Source: Pseudoips prasinana
Taxonomy: Eukaryota > Arthropoda > Insecta > Lepidoptera > Nolidae
Direction: 5' to 3'
NCBI GenBank assembly: GCA_951640165.1
Contig: OX621265.1
Span: 22,085,001 to 22,149,000 of the forward strand
Length of the DNA: 64,000 bases
The stretch's first letter is position 1. The number at the start of each line of letters is the position of its first letter. A model generated the notes under the pieces. That model did not search any database and was not told the origin of the DNA. It saw only the letters and a program-made list of their open reading frames with translations. The translations under genes were made by a program, and so were the position numbers. Below are positions 29,243 through 39,461 of this stretch, piece after piece.

Positions 29243-32200
29243 GGTGACGGCCTAAGAATATCACCACCCCCTCTCATCCCGTGGGTGGACGTAAAAGTCG
29301 TCCCGAGGGAAATATGTACACCAGAGAACGGGCAGCAGCGTTCTCCTGAGTACCATGTCCACCTTACTGCGATCGCCAACCCGTCTGCCAAGCGTGGCGA
29401 TTATGGCAAATCCCCTCAAATGATGGACACAACCAAACCGCGGCCCCCAGTCCCCGGCAGCCCTGCTATTCCCAGCCGTGGTAACAGGCGTGGTTACGGC
29501 AGGGCAGGGGGTGCTAAGAATCCCCGGCAGATTCCGCGTTACCAACACCGACGACCTCTGGCCCTGGCAACATATAACACACGTACACTGCGGTCCGACG
29601 AGAAGATAACCGAACTGGAGGAAGAATTGAGCAGGTTACATTGGGATATTGTAGGATTATCTGAAGTCCGAAGAGAGGGGGAGGACTCGATAATACTGAA
29701 ATCCGGAAACCTGCTCTATTACCGGGAGGGTGACCAAATATCCCAAGGTGGTGTCGGGTTCATAGTCCACAAGTCCCTCGTGAACAACCTAGTGAAAATC
29801 GAGAGTGTGTCGACGAGGCTTGCGTACCTTATACTCAGAATCACCAAGCGGTATTCGTTGAAGGTTATACAGGTATACGCACCCACTTCGACACACTCCG
29901 ACGATTAAGTCGAGGTTATGTATGAGGACATATCCAGAGCCATACATACCTCTAACTCCTATTTCACTGTGGTCATGGGGGACTTTAACGCGAAGCTGGG
30001 CAAATGATTCGGTAATGAGCTGAGAGTGGGGCAATTTGGAACTGGTGACCGGAACCCCCGGGGCCAAATGTTGGCCGACTTCATGGAGAAGGAGGGACTC
30101 TTTATGATGAATTCCTTCTTCAGGAAGCCGGATCACCGCAAATGGACCTGGGTGAGCCCCGATGGTAAAACTAAAAATGAGATAGACTTTATCTTGTCGA
30201 CGAGACGACAGATGTTCAATGATGTCTCCGTGATCAATGCGGTTAAAACCGGGAGCGATCACAGAGGCTCATTGAACCTTAATGTCAAACTCCAGAGGTC
30301 CCGACTGATAAATTCTACGCTCCGACCTTTACCTATCCACGTCCAAAACCCCGAACCATTTCAGCTCGAACTGCAAAACCGTTTCGAATGCCTAGCAGAC
30401 TGCGAGGAAGTAGACTCATACTATGACAGGCTCGTAGAAGCTGTCCATACGGCTGGGTCTAAGGTCTTCAAGGCCCGTCGTACAAACAGAACTAAAAAGA
30501 TCTCTGACTTTACCCTGCAACTAATGAAAGATAGACGGAAAATGGTTCTGACATCATCAGATGATGCTACCAGATATCGGCAGCTCAACAGACAGATCTC
30601 AAAGTCTTTGACTCGCGACACGCGGCAATTTAATACAATTAGTATTAAAGAGCTATCGAGCGGAACAAAGGCTCTAAAGTGTTCGCAAGAGCTCTGTCTG
30701 TTGGACAGAGCCAACTGACGAAGCTGAAGACTGAGGATGGTAGAATCGCCACGTCTAAACCTGAGTTGCTGGGAGAGATCGAGAAGTTCTACGGACAGTT
30801 ATATACGACAACACAGCCACCTGTCAAAAGTCATGCCTCAGATCCCAGAGCACGACTAACCCGACACTACACCGAAGACATCCCGGACGTCAGCCTGTAC
30901 GAGATTAGAATGGCTCTTAAACAACTCAAGAACAACAAGGCGCCTGGTGATGATGGAGTTACAGCAGAGCTTCTGAAGGCGGGTGGTACACCAATCCTAC
31001 GGGCCCTTCAGAAGTTATTTAACTCCGTCATACTAGATGGTCAAACGCCACAAGCATGGCACAGAAGTGTGGTGGTGCTCTTCTTAAAAAAGGGCGACAA
31101 GACCCTATTGAAGAATTATAGACCCATCACACTGCTGAGCCATGTTTACAAGTTGTTTTCGAGGGTCATTACGAACCGTCTCGCGCGCAGGTTTGACGAC
31201 TTCCAGCCTCCCGAACAAGCCGGTTTCCGAAAAGGCTTTAGCACCATAGACCACATACATACGCTGCGGCAAGTTATACAGAAGACCGAAGAGTATAACA
31301 AGCCACTGTGCTTAGCGTTTGTGGACTATGAGAAAGCCTTTGATTCTATCGAAACATGGGCCGTGCTGAGGTCTCTCATAAGGTGCCAAATTGACTACCG
31401 GTATATCGAGGTGATAAAGTGTTTGTATGAAAACGCCACTATGTCAGTGCGACTCCAGGACCAGATCTCGAAACCTATCCACTTGCAGCGAGGCGTGAGA
31501 CAGGGAGATGTTATATCTCCGAAACTGTTCACCGCTGCATTGGAAGACGTCTTCAAGCTTCTGGACTGGAATGGCTTTGGCATCAATGTCAATGGCGAGT
31601 ACATCACTCACCTTCGATTTGCCGATGATATCGTAGTCATGGCTGAGACCATGGAAGACCTGGGTACAATGCTCGATGACCTCAGCAGAGTCTCTCAACA
31701 AGTGGGTCTGAAAATGAACATGGATAAGACGAAAATCATGTCAAACGTCCATGTTGCACCCACTCAATTGAAAGTTGGTGACTCTGCACTCGAAGTTGTA
31801 GAGAACTATATTTACCTAGGACAGACCATCCAACTAGGTAGGTCCAACTTCGAGAAGGAGGTCAATCGTAGAATCCAACTCGGCTGGGCAGCGTTCGGGA
31901 AGCTACGTAACATCTTCTCGTCCAAAATACCGCAGTGTCTCAAGTCGAAAGTCTTCGACCAGTGTGTGTTGCCAGTGATGATATACGGAACAGAGACGTG
32001 GTCGCTCACTATGGGCCTTATTAGAAGGCTCAAGGTCACCCAAAGAGCAATGGAGAGGGCTATGCTCGGAGTTTCCCTGCGGGATCGCATCAGAAATGTC
32101 GAAATCCGCAGGCGAACCAAAGTCACCGACATAGCCCGAAGAATTGCCAAGTTGAAGTGGCAGTGGGCGGGGCACATAGCTCGTAGAGCCGACGGCCGTT

Positions 32201-32385
32201 GGGGCAGAAAGGTTCTCGAGTGGCGACCACGAACCGGAAGACGCAGCGTGGGCAGGCCCCCTACAAGATGGACCGATGATCTTGTGCGGGTCGCTGGAAA
32301 ATGCTGGATGCGAATAGCACAAGACCGGCAATTGTGGAGATCTTTGGGGGAGGCCTTTGTCCAGCAGTGGACGTCTTTTGGCTGA
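29243..32385 (+). pseudogene. RTE endonuclease-reverse transcriptase, three lesions
   Basis: The endonuclease part has ATYNTRTL, GLSEVRR, YAPTSTHSDD, VVMGDFNAKLG, NEIDFIL and GSDHR. The RT part has APGDDGV, LKNYRPITLLSHVYK, EQAGFRKGFST, AFVDYEKAFDSI, RGVRQGDVISPKLF, catalytic FADD and YGTETWSL, then the RTE C-terminal GHIARR...RWTDDL region. Lesions: TAA at 29906-29908 (expected Glu), TGA at 30007-30009 or adjacent (expected Arg in LGKRFG), and one frameshift between about 30640 and 30652. Catalytic residues survive, so it died recently. The C-terminal fragment at 26843 is a close relative. Confidence 0.88.
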
Positions 32386-32406
32386 TATGATGATGATGAT
32401 GATGAT
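29243..32406 (+). mobile_element. RTE-clade non-LTR element with (ATG)n tail
   Basis: Starts near GTGACGGCCTAAGAATATCA, encodes one endonuclease-RT ORF, and ends in GATGATGATGATGATGATAA at about 32388-32406. A very short 3' UTR and a trinucleotide tail are typical of RTE elements. It lies in intron 3 of the zinc-finger gene, same strand. Confidence 0.85.
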
Positions 32407-32439
32407 AATTATAGTCCATGTCCTGTTTAAGGGTTAATG

Positions 32440-32585
32440 CCTCGTTGGTCTAGCGGTAGCGTGTTCAACCGCAGATAATGAGGTCCTGGGTTCAGATCCC
32501 GGGTCGGGCCAAAAAGTGATTTTGGGATTATTCCGTAAAAAGAAATTTCTCAGTATCAGCCCGAAAGCAGGACGTTGGCGGTAAA
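32440..32585 (+). repeat. tRNA-derived SINE (family C), 3'-truncated
   Basis: Matches 17278-17420 (TTGGTCTAGCGGTAGCG, GTCCTGGGTTCAGATCCC, TTCTCAGTATCAGCCCG), cut at GGCGGTA. Confidence 0.8.
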
Positions 32586-32587
32586 AA

Positions 32588-33060
32588 ATGAAATTTATTC
32601 AGCACTTGGGTATTAACATACACTTGTACTTGTCAAGTTCACAATGCAGTACATAAACATAGTCGAATACAGTATAAAAATTACAAAAATATAATTAGTC
32701 TAAAAAAAATAATCTATTATTTTGAAATTTAGTTGTACAATATTATAATTAAAGAATTGAAGGCAATGAGCATTTGGCTAGCGCAGAAGGCTCTTATCCA
32801 GTAGCTTAAATTAAACGATTAATACCCGAGGCCACCCTTTTGGGGTTCGGGTCATAGCTCAGGGGGCCGCTGAAGCAAAAGGACAGAATTCTAAGAGAGG
32901 GTGTGATCAGTTGCACGGGATCACCGATGACGCGTTAAGGGGCCAAAGGGGGTAGGTGGCTGCAACTAGTGGTCGGTACCCGCAAGTGACGGCCACTGGT
33001 GGCTAGCGACAAACAGTTTACAGCAGCCCGTTTGTGCTGAGCCTTCAAATTTCATGTGCG
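32588..33060 (-). mobile_element. non-LTR 3' UTR (family T), minus strand
   Basis: The reverse complement matches 17975-18265/25162-25246 and 38815-39275: CAAGTGCTGAATAAATTTCA at the 3' end, then GACTATGTTTATGTACTGCA and, further in, GGATCACCGATGACGCG on the plus strand. No ORF remains. Confidence 0.75.
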
Positions 33061-33265
33061 TGCGGCTCCGCCGGGGCAAATCGCTAGTCACACTATAATA
33101 TTATAAAGGCGAAAGTTTGTAAGTGTTTACTTCTTCACGTGGAAACGGCTGGAGCGATTTTAATAAAATTTGGAATGGATTTAGCTGACATCCTGGATTA
33201 ACATAATAGGGGTTTTATAAATTATACCTTATATGTTAATCCAGGATAGGCTAAACGCGTTTCAA
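33061..33265 (+). mobile_element. Helitron-like fragments
   Basis: CGGGGCAAATCGCTAGT is a Helitron-type end; TATAATATTATAAAGGCGAA then begins a second copy like 27946. Truncated by 33265. Confidence 0.5.
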
Positions 33266-33485
33266 TTATATAAAAGTAAAATTTGAAACGACATATGTCC
33301 AAATGAAGTGCGAAGCTTGTTAGCTGCGTTAGTCCGACTCGCACTTGACAAAGTGTTATTAATATAATAATATATTAATGTTGGCAACATGGCAACATTA
33401 ACATAGTTTCAAGAAAAACCGCATGGTAAAGTGTAGGGGAGGCCTAGGCAGGTATCATATTCTTCATTAATCTGTTCAGTAGTCG

Positions 33486-33750
33486 ACTGGTCGGTTGGCT
33501 TGGTTGGTAAATGCTTGCCTTTCACGCCGCAGGTCGTGGATTTGATTCCCACCCAGGACAGACATTTGTGTGCATGGATATGTCGGTTTGTCCTAAGTTT
33601 GGGTGTAATTATCTATATAAGTATGTATTTACAAAATAAAAGTGGTATATGTAGTATATCAGTTATCTGGTTGCCATAGTACAAGTTCTGCTTAGTTTGG
33701 GATCAGATGGCCGTGTGTGAATAATGTCCTGGGATATTATTGTTAGTCGA
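33486..33750 (+). repeat. tRNA-derived SINE (family B), full length
   Basis: Head TTGGCTTGGTTGGTAAATGC (A box region) and GTGGATTTGATTCCCAC (B box region). The body is TAAGTTTGGGTGTAATTA, and the 3' end GTACAAGTTCTGCTTAGTTT is similar to the 3' end of family A. Confidence 0.8.
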
Positions 33751-33862
33751 AAGATGTGATGGTATACGGTATGGCACGTTGTTTCTGACTTGAGCGCTCA
33801 TGTCAAAAACACCATGGTATTCCAATTACTGTCCGGTAATTGATAAATGAATTTGTCAACAG

Positions 33863-34003
33863 AGCTATCAAATGAATCCGATGTGTATAGTGACACGTCA
33901 GTCAATGATCTCAGTCAGTCGGACCCCGAAGATGATTTGCCGCTGCTTCAAACGAAGGATGAAGAATCAAGACTCGAATATACGGAATCTAATATTAGTA
34001 CAG
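33863..34003 (+). CDS. ZAD zinc-finger gene, acidic linker exon (first duplicate)
   Basis: The acceptor TTTGTCAACAG ends at 33862. Donor ACAG|GTTAAT (weaker than consensus) follows 34003. 141 nt, phase 1 to phase 1, reading ELSNESDVYSDTSVNDLSQS and then DPEDDLPLLQTKDEESRLEY. Because entry and exit phases match, the exon can be skipped or duplicated without shifting the frame. A near-copy with 141 nt is at 35603-35743. It is a disordered acidic linker with no known domain. Confidence 0.75.
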
Positions 34004-34017
34004 GTTAATATTTGATA

Positions 34018-34195
34018 ATAATAATAATATCCTGGGACATTATTCAAACACTGCCATCTGATCCCAAACTAAGCAGAGCATGTACTATGGATACCAGATT
34101 ACTGATATATTACATATACTACTTTTCTTTTGTAAACAATAGTGTAATGTACTCGTATATTAATGATGATAATTACACCCAGACTTAGGACAAAA
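34018..34195 (-). repeat. tRNA-derived SINE (family B), 5'-truncated
   Basis: The reverse complement matches the body and 3' end of 33486 (TAAGTCTGGGTGTAATTA, TGCTTAGTTTGGGATCAGA). It is inserted in the intron right after the first duplicate exon and absent after the second. Confidence 0.8.
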
Positions 34196-34299
34196 TTAAA
34201 TTATTATTGAAGAATAATTAACTAATAATTATCTCACTTAGAATATAAGCAAGAACCTGATACTGCGCTGTGATTTGTTACTCTAACTGTACTGTGTAA

Positions 34300-34420
34300 A
34301 TCCGTGTACTTAAATATATATTTGTACCTAGAAATAATTATATTGTTTACAAACATGTTTAGACTATTTACAAGCGCTTTTTTAAGGGAAACGCGAATAA
34401 TAACCGTATTTATTTTACAG
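34300..34420 (+). repeat. family S repeat fragment carrying a splice acceptor
   Basis: CCGTGTACTTAAATATATAT, TACAAACATGTTTAGACTAT and ACTATTTACAAGCGCTTTTT match the family S repeat. Its A/T-rich end has become TTTATTTTACAG, the acceptor for the exon at 34421. Confidence 0.65.
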
Positions 34421-34528
34421 AATCATTCCATGAATACGATGTCTTAGAGAAGAAACCATTTGATACGGAATTATCCCAGTCGGAGCCACAGGATGGTATG
34501 ATTCTGTTCCAGCCGGAACTTATTACAC
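34421..34528 (+). CDS. ZAD zinc-finger gene, linker exon
   Basis: The acceptor TATTTATTTTACAG ends at 34420. The strong donor ACAC|GTAAGT follows 34528. 108 nt, phase 1 to phase 1: ESFHEYDVLEKKPFDTELSQ, then SEPQDGMILFQPELIT. It is acidic like its neighbours and shares their SQSEP/SQSDP motif, so it may be an older relative of the duplicated exon. No domain. Confidence 0.7.
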
Positions 34529-34532
34529 GTAA

Positions 34533-34638
34533 GTACGTCTGGCCTCTTGGTGTAGTATGAAGTGACTCTGACTGCTAAGCCAGAGGTGTGGGTTCGATTT
34601 CCACTCAGGATAAATCTTTGTGCGATGATCACAATTAT
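34533..34638 (+). repeat. tRNA-derived SINE head (family D)
   Basis: TCTGGCCTCTTGGTGTAG then GTGTGGGTTCGATTTCCAC (B box) and CAGGATAAATCTTTGTGCG. It is head-only, ending where a MITE is inserted. Confidence 0.55.
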
Positions 34639-34639
34639 A

Positions 34640-35060
34640 CAGGGTGGCCGAGGAGTTGACGTCCAAACGCAAAATTTAGGTACTTAATGATGAGGAGTAT
34701 CCGAATCACCCCCATGTATGTTCTACGATTTTGCGTAGTTTTTGATAATTTGAAAATTTAAGAGTCAGCTCAAACCCTAATTTTGAACTTTCGAATAAAT
34801 TCTAAGTCAGTTCTGCAATGATTAGATAAACCATACTTTTTAGGGTGTTAGGTTAAACTATGCTAATTAGTTATCACCAAAAAATCTGAACCAGAAATGT
34901 TCAACAGAACGAGAATAAATTTGTGGTAGTTGAAATTTACGAAAAAAATCTATCTAGAAAACTACGCAATATCGTAGAACATACATGGGGGTGATTCGGA
35001 TACTCCTCATCATTAAGTACCTAAATTTTGCGTTTGGACGTCAACTCCTCGGCCAGCCTG
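34640..35060. mobile_element. 421-bp MITE with ~110-bp TIRs and TA duplication
   Basis: The left arm CAGGGTGGCCGAGGAGTTGA and the right arm in reverse complement CAGGCTGGCCGAGGAGTTGA match over about 110 bp. TA flanks both ends (34638-34639, 35061-35062), fitting Tc1/mariner-type MITEs. No ORF. Confidence 0.85.
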
Positions 35061-35279
35061 TATATATGTGTAATTTATTTGTGTTATTTAAGTACAAATG
35101 CGTACTTAATGCCTTAGGTATTTTCTCCCAGTAAACTTAAGGTGGTGCAGATAAGAAGATAGGTTGATTAGGTAGAGATATTGCATAACGAAATTAAGTT
35201 ATGGTACAATTGAAAAAATAAAATGAAGCCAACACATGCACAAACATATACATACATATATTTAAAAGATATACAACTG

Positions 35280-35430
35280 AACCATAAAATAAATAGATAA
35301 AAATAAAATAAGGTTTTTATTGACCTAGACTTTAAAAAAGCGTTTGTAAATAGACAGAACATGTTTGAAGTATAATTAAGTACTTAAGCATAATTATTTC
35401 TAGGTACACATAGATATATTTAGGTACAGA
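35280..35430 (-). repeat. family S repeat fragment, minus strand
   Basis: The reverse complement matches 28300-28440 and 34300-34410 (GCGTTTGTAAATAGACAGAA, GAACATGTTTGAAGTATAAT). Non-coding. Confidence 0.65.
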
Positions 35431-35602
35431 CGCCAGCACTTGAACACGTCAGAAGCTTATGCTTTTGTGATAAAATTGAAAATCTATAAAAGCAATTTGA
35501 CAGATTGGGGACACACAAAACACTTTTGTGTGAGCGCTCAAGTCAAAAACAACATGTCATTCCAATTACTGTCCAGTATTTGATAAATGAGTTTGTCGAC
35601 AG

Positions 35603-35743
35603 AGCTATCAAATGAACCAAATGTGTATAGCGACACGTCAGTCAATGATTTCAGTCAGTCGGACTTTGAAGATGACTTGCCGCTGATTCAAATAAAGGAT
35701 AAAGAATCAAGACTTGAAAATACGGGATCTGATATTAATACAG
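35603..35743 (+). CDS. ZAD zinc-finger gene, acidic linker exon (second duplicate)
   Basis: The acceptor TTTGTCGACAG ends at 35602. Donor ACAG|GTAAAT follows 35743. It is 141 nt, phase 1 to phase 1, about 88% identical by eye to 33863-34003: ELSNEPNVYSDTSVNDFSQS, then DFEDDLPLIQIKDKESRLEN. Homology extends into both flanking introns (from about 35515 and to about 35838), so a genomic segment was duplicated in tandem. The reading frame is kept and the donor is better than in the first copy. The two may be used together or alternatively. Confidence 0.75.
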
Positions 35744-35845
35744 GTAAATATTAAGTAATAATGATCTTAATTAGAATATAAGCAAGACGCTGATACTGCG
35801 CTGTGATTTGTTTCATATAAATCCATGTACTTAAATAAGAGAGGT

Positions 35846-36128
35846 AGGGCTCGTTCATTCGCTCAAAGAGCAGCCCGACTGGGGGAGTTACCACCTGCCA
35901 CCTTACAGAAGGCATTCCTTAATAATAACATTAATAACTTAATGTTGTGTTTCTGAGTGTAAGGTCGCCCGAGCTCATAGGGGTGAGGGTGGGGAGGGTC
36001 AGCAACACTTTCAAGGCCGGCATCACACCCGCGACCACTCTGGTGTTGCGAGTGTCCATGGGTGGTGGTGATCACTTACTATCAAGTGACCCACTTGATC
36101 GTTTGTCACCCTCTTATGTATATATTAA
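35846..36128 (+). repeat. high-copy interspersed repeat (family L)
   Basis: GTTCATTCGCTCAAAGAGC, GGTCGCCCGAGCTCATAGGG, TTTCAAGGCCGGCATC, GATCACTTACTATCAAGTGA and CACCCTCTTATGTATA. The same family is split at 39462-39645 and 40565-40672. The ORFs across it are non-genic. Confidence 0.75.
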
Positions 36129-36349
36129 AAAGATACGTCCTTAAAAATTGGACCCTCTCATCTAACTTTGTCTGTAATAATTTATCATGTCATTGTCTTC
36201 TACCAGAGACAAGATAGGCAGCATGCATTTTCTACATTAAGACCTTTATGTACCCTATTATTGTGAATTAAATTATTCTGGAACCACCCTGACGTGAGGT
36301 TCGAATCCCGAAGGAAGTAGTATCCCTCTGGGTTACTTTTATGTTAGTC

Positions 36350-36476
36350 TTATTTATATATGAACATTGTTAACATGTATTAACGCGACTAACCTTATTG
36401 TTATTGGTCGAAACGTCGGAAAAATAACAGGTATATAAGGTTAGTCGCGTTAATACCTGTTAACAATGTTCATATA
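36350..36476. mobile_element. 127-bp hairpin element
   Basis: TATATGAACATTGTTAACAT and ATTAACGCGACTAACCTTA pair with their complements at 36435-36475. The loop has GGTCGAAACGTCGG. Probably a small MITE or a hairpin end of a larger element. Confidence 0.65.
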
Positions 36477-36644
36477 TAATTATGATACGCGAAAGTTTAA
36501 AAATGTATATCAGTCTTATTTGTTAGACTCCTTGATTCCCCGCCCGCCTGTATTGTCTGATGAAGCAGCGAATATGCTAACTGTGAACATCAAGCTAAAA
36601 TTGAACTAATAAACTCTTTATTTTGAAGTCTCTAAAAAATATAC

Positions 36645-37283
36645 TATATAGTCTTTTCGCCATGTGGCACGCATACTACATTCGACGAATAAAAAATATG
36701 CTGGCTAAAAAACTAAAAAAGAAATGATAAAAAAATATTGCCTTTCGTTAATTAATAAGTAAATTATTGTAGTTATAATTAATTGTTCATAAATTAAGTA
36801 AATAAAATACAAAAGTATAAATCTTAAAAATGTCCAATGCATTGAACGGAACGTCGGCAAATAGAGATTGACACTACTCATAGATTGTCACGAATCTGAT
36901 TCCATTTTCTTTGCCAACTGAATCTATATTGACGGTCACCGTAGCCTAGTTGGTAGTGCTCCTGCCTACGAAGGTGGTGGTCCTGGGTTCGAATCCCGGC
37001 AAGTGCAAATTTTTGTGTGATGAGCACGAATATTTGTTTCTGAGTCATGGATGTTTTCTATGTATATAATTATTTTTCTATCTATATAACTATGAATATC
37101 GTCGCCTGGTACCCATAGTACAAGCTTTGCTTAGTTTGGGGCTAGGATGATCCGTGTGACATTGTCCCTAGATATTATTATATTATAAAAAAATCTATGA
37201 TATTTCGATAGGTCACGTCACTACAATTGTCAGATAAGAACTGTCAGGGAACTAATCTTATGGCGAAAAGACTATAAGTATAT
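36645..37283. mobile_element. inverted-repeat element containing a SINE
   Basis: TATAGTCTTTTCGCCAT at about 36650 is repeated in reverse complement at about 37259-37275, with TA at the edges. The interior contains a family A SINE. The right end lies just before the acceptor of the zinc-finger exon. Confidence 0.45.
36931..37184 (+). repeat. tRNA-derived SINE (family A), full length
   Basis: GACGGTCACCGTAGCCTAGT start, CTGGGTTCGAATCCCGG B box region, (ATT)n-like tail. It lies in the last intron of the zinc-finger gene. Confidence 0.9.
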
Positions 37284-37304
37284 ACATTGTCATTTAATTT
37301 CCAG

Positions 37305-37987
37305 AGACTCCTGCCAAGAAGACTATTGACACTAATGAAGGACGGACTGTAAGCATGCGTTCCAGTCCAAATACCGGGAATAAATCATATGAATGCCATT
37401 TGTGCCACAAAATTATTAGGCGGAAAAATTTAACAAGACATATGAAGGTTCACACTGGTGACAAACCATTCCAATGTAATGTCTGCAAGCTTAGTTTCGG
37501 CCGTGTGTCTAACTTAAACAGGCATATTCAAAGATTTCACGATGGTAGCAAAGGTGGACCTCGTCAAAACGATTTATGTGAGATTTGTGGTAAGAGTTAT
37601 AGACATAGCAGTATGAAGGCACACATTCGTGTTCACACTGGTGAAAAGCCGTTCAAATGCCACATCTGTCAAAGTAGTTTTACAGTTAGCCAAAACTTAA
37701 AAGACCACATGTTGTTACACACGGGGGACAAACCATTTAAATGTGATCTGTGTGGTGATAGCTTTGGCCGTAAGAGTGATTTGAAATACCACCTTCTTGT
37801 TCACACTGGGAAAAAATCTTTTAAATGCCATGAATGTGGATCTAGTTTCTATCTGAAACATGGTTTGAAAGAACACTTGATTAAACACGCTAGTGATAAA
37901 TCTTACAAATGCTATCGGTGTCCGGCTACTTTCAAACGCAAGCATAGTCTAAGTAGACACCGTTTAGTTCACACTGGAGATCAATGA
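37305..37987 (+). CDS. ZAD zinc-finger gene, terminal exon: seven C2H2 fingers
   Basis: The acceptor CATTTAATTTCCAG ends at 37304. Entry phase 1 gives ETPAKKTIDTNEGRTVSMRS before the fingers. Seven C2H2 fingers follow (starting CHLC, CNVC, CEIC, CHIC, CDLC, CHEC, CYRC), mostly joined by TGEKP-type linkers. Fingers 1 and 3 have 11 rather than 12 residues between the second Cys and first His. Fingers 2 and 3 are separated by a longer linker, DGSKGGPRQNDL. Such arrays bind DNA, so with the ZAD this is presumably a nuclear DNA-binding regulator. The frame stops at TGA 37985-37987, right after TGDQ, while an eighth finger is still readable out of frame downstream. Confidence 0.92.
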
Positions 37988-38120
37988 ATGCAATGTTTGT
38001 AAAAAGAAAATTCAAAAATAAGGGTAATTTGAAAGTACACCAACGTACACACACGGGGGAGAAACGAACAAGGGGAACAAGTGTTGAACTTCAGAGGCCA
38101 TTCGGTATGATGCGACGGCT
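37988..38120 (+). pseudogene. remnant of an eighth zinc finger and C-terminus
   Basis: Just past the stop, another frame reads CNVCKKK and then, after a second shift, FKNKGNLKVHQRTHTGEKR, a clear C2H2 finger plus linker. Two small indels separate it from the gene's frame. Confidence 0.75.
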
Positions 38121-38132
38121 GTAGGCGTCTTA

Positions 38133-38749
38133 AGCCTCATACATACCTACGTAACGATTTATCGTAGCGATTTCAGACTGTGCAGATAAATCGAACGTTC
38201 CTAGTGCCTCCACACGCCTCCGATATCGATGTCGATCGGCCAGTTCTCCGCAGAAGCTCGCCCAAGATACATGTTAACAATGGAAGATTATGACGCACTT
38301 GCTATATTAGGCCTGGTTATGTGTTTAAAGAAAAAATGGTTTGTATTTTTCGATTAGCCTGTCGTAGGCGGCATTTTTTTTGTTGCGGTCGTGGTAATCC
38401 TTACATGTAGTCTTCCAAAGGCAAGTTTCGTTTCTGTTGCTTTCTATAAAATCTTGAAGTAGTTCGCGGTGTCCAACTCTTTCGTCTTCCGACATGTTTC
38501 TGTGAAAGCGATGTGCACGTGCGCACGCTAGCAAGGTTCGTGAAGTACTGCCGAACTGAGCGGTCGCCGTCCACACGCAACGATAAAACTGTGCAAATGT
38601 AATCGACAACGATTTATCTGATAGAAATTGCAACTGCCACCGACGAACGATTATCGACAATGATTTTTCATACACACGATCGATAAAACTGCGCAAACTG
38701 GTCTGGACATATTTATCGCTACGATAAATCGTTACGTATGTATGAGGCT
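38133..38749. mobile_element. 617-bp PIF/Harbinger deletion derivative
   Basis: TIRs AGCCTCATACATAC and ACGTAACGATTTATCGTAGC match at both ends. The flanks are TTA at 38130-38132 and 38750-38752, the Harbinger target. The minus-strand frame 38325-38495 encodes MSEDERVGHRELLQDFIESN then LWKTTCKDYHDRNKKNAAYD, like a MADF/Myb-type DNA-binding N-terminus. The plus strand at 38281 starts MEDYDALAILGLVMCLKKKW, like a transposase N-terminus. The middle, including the catalytic region, is deleted. Confidence 0.8.
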
Positions 38750-38814
38750 TTACGCGGGGTTCGATTACACGAATGACCTACTTCACATTAATATCTAGCC
38801 TCAGCTTTGTAATC

Positions 38815-39275
38815 TATATAGCTAGGGTAGGGTCCACAGCGGCGAGGATCGCGTTGCCCCCTTAACACGTGATCGGTAATCCCGTGCAAGTGATCTGACC
38901 CCCATTTCGAATTCAATTTTTTTACTTCAGCGGCCGCCTGAGCTGTGGCCCGAATCCCATAAGGGTGCCCTCAGGTATTAGTCGCTTAAATTAAGCTACT
39001 GGTTGAGAGCCTTCTGCGCTAGCCAGCTGATCATTGTTATCAATTCTTTAATTTTAATATACAATTTCTAAATGTAATAATTATAGCTTAGTAACTTGCT
39101 ATTCATTATTTATTTAAGGATATTAAAAAAATATATGTGACGAAACAGACAGCACGAACGGACTAATTCAAAATATTTTGTTGCATTACTGTTTTAAATT
39201 GTTTTTATGTAAAACATTGTGAGCTTGACAAGAACAAGTATGTAAATACTCAAGTGCTGAATAAATATCATTAAT
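38815..39275 (+). mobile_element. non-LTR 3' UTR (family T)
   Basis: GCTAGGGTAGGGTCCACAGC, CCCGTGCAAGTGATC, GAGAGCCTTCTGCGCTAGCC, and the 3' end CAAGTGCTGAATAAATATCA. No RT remains. Confidence 0.8.
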
Positions 39276-39461
39276 TAATTCATGATATGGGAGCATTCCG
39301 AAAGAATTCCCTATCAGTAAAAAAAATGACAAAATAGTAACACAAGTAGTGACAAACATACAAATAAAAACTTACTTGATAACTTGTTTCTTTTGATTTC
39401 GGTGAAAATTTAAAGTTAACTTAACAGGGGTTAGAGCAAAATAGTATTGGAGTGGCGACCA

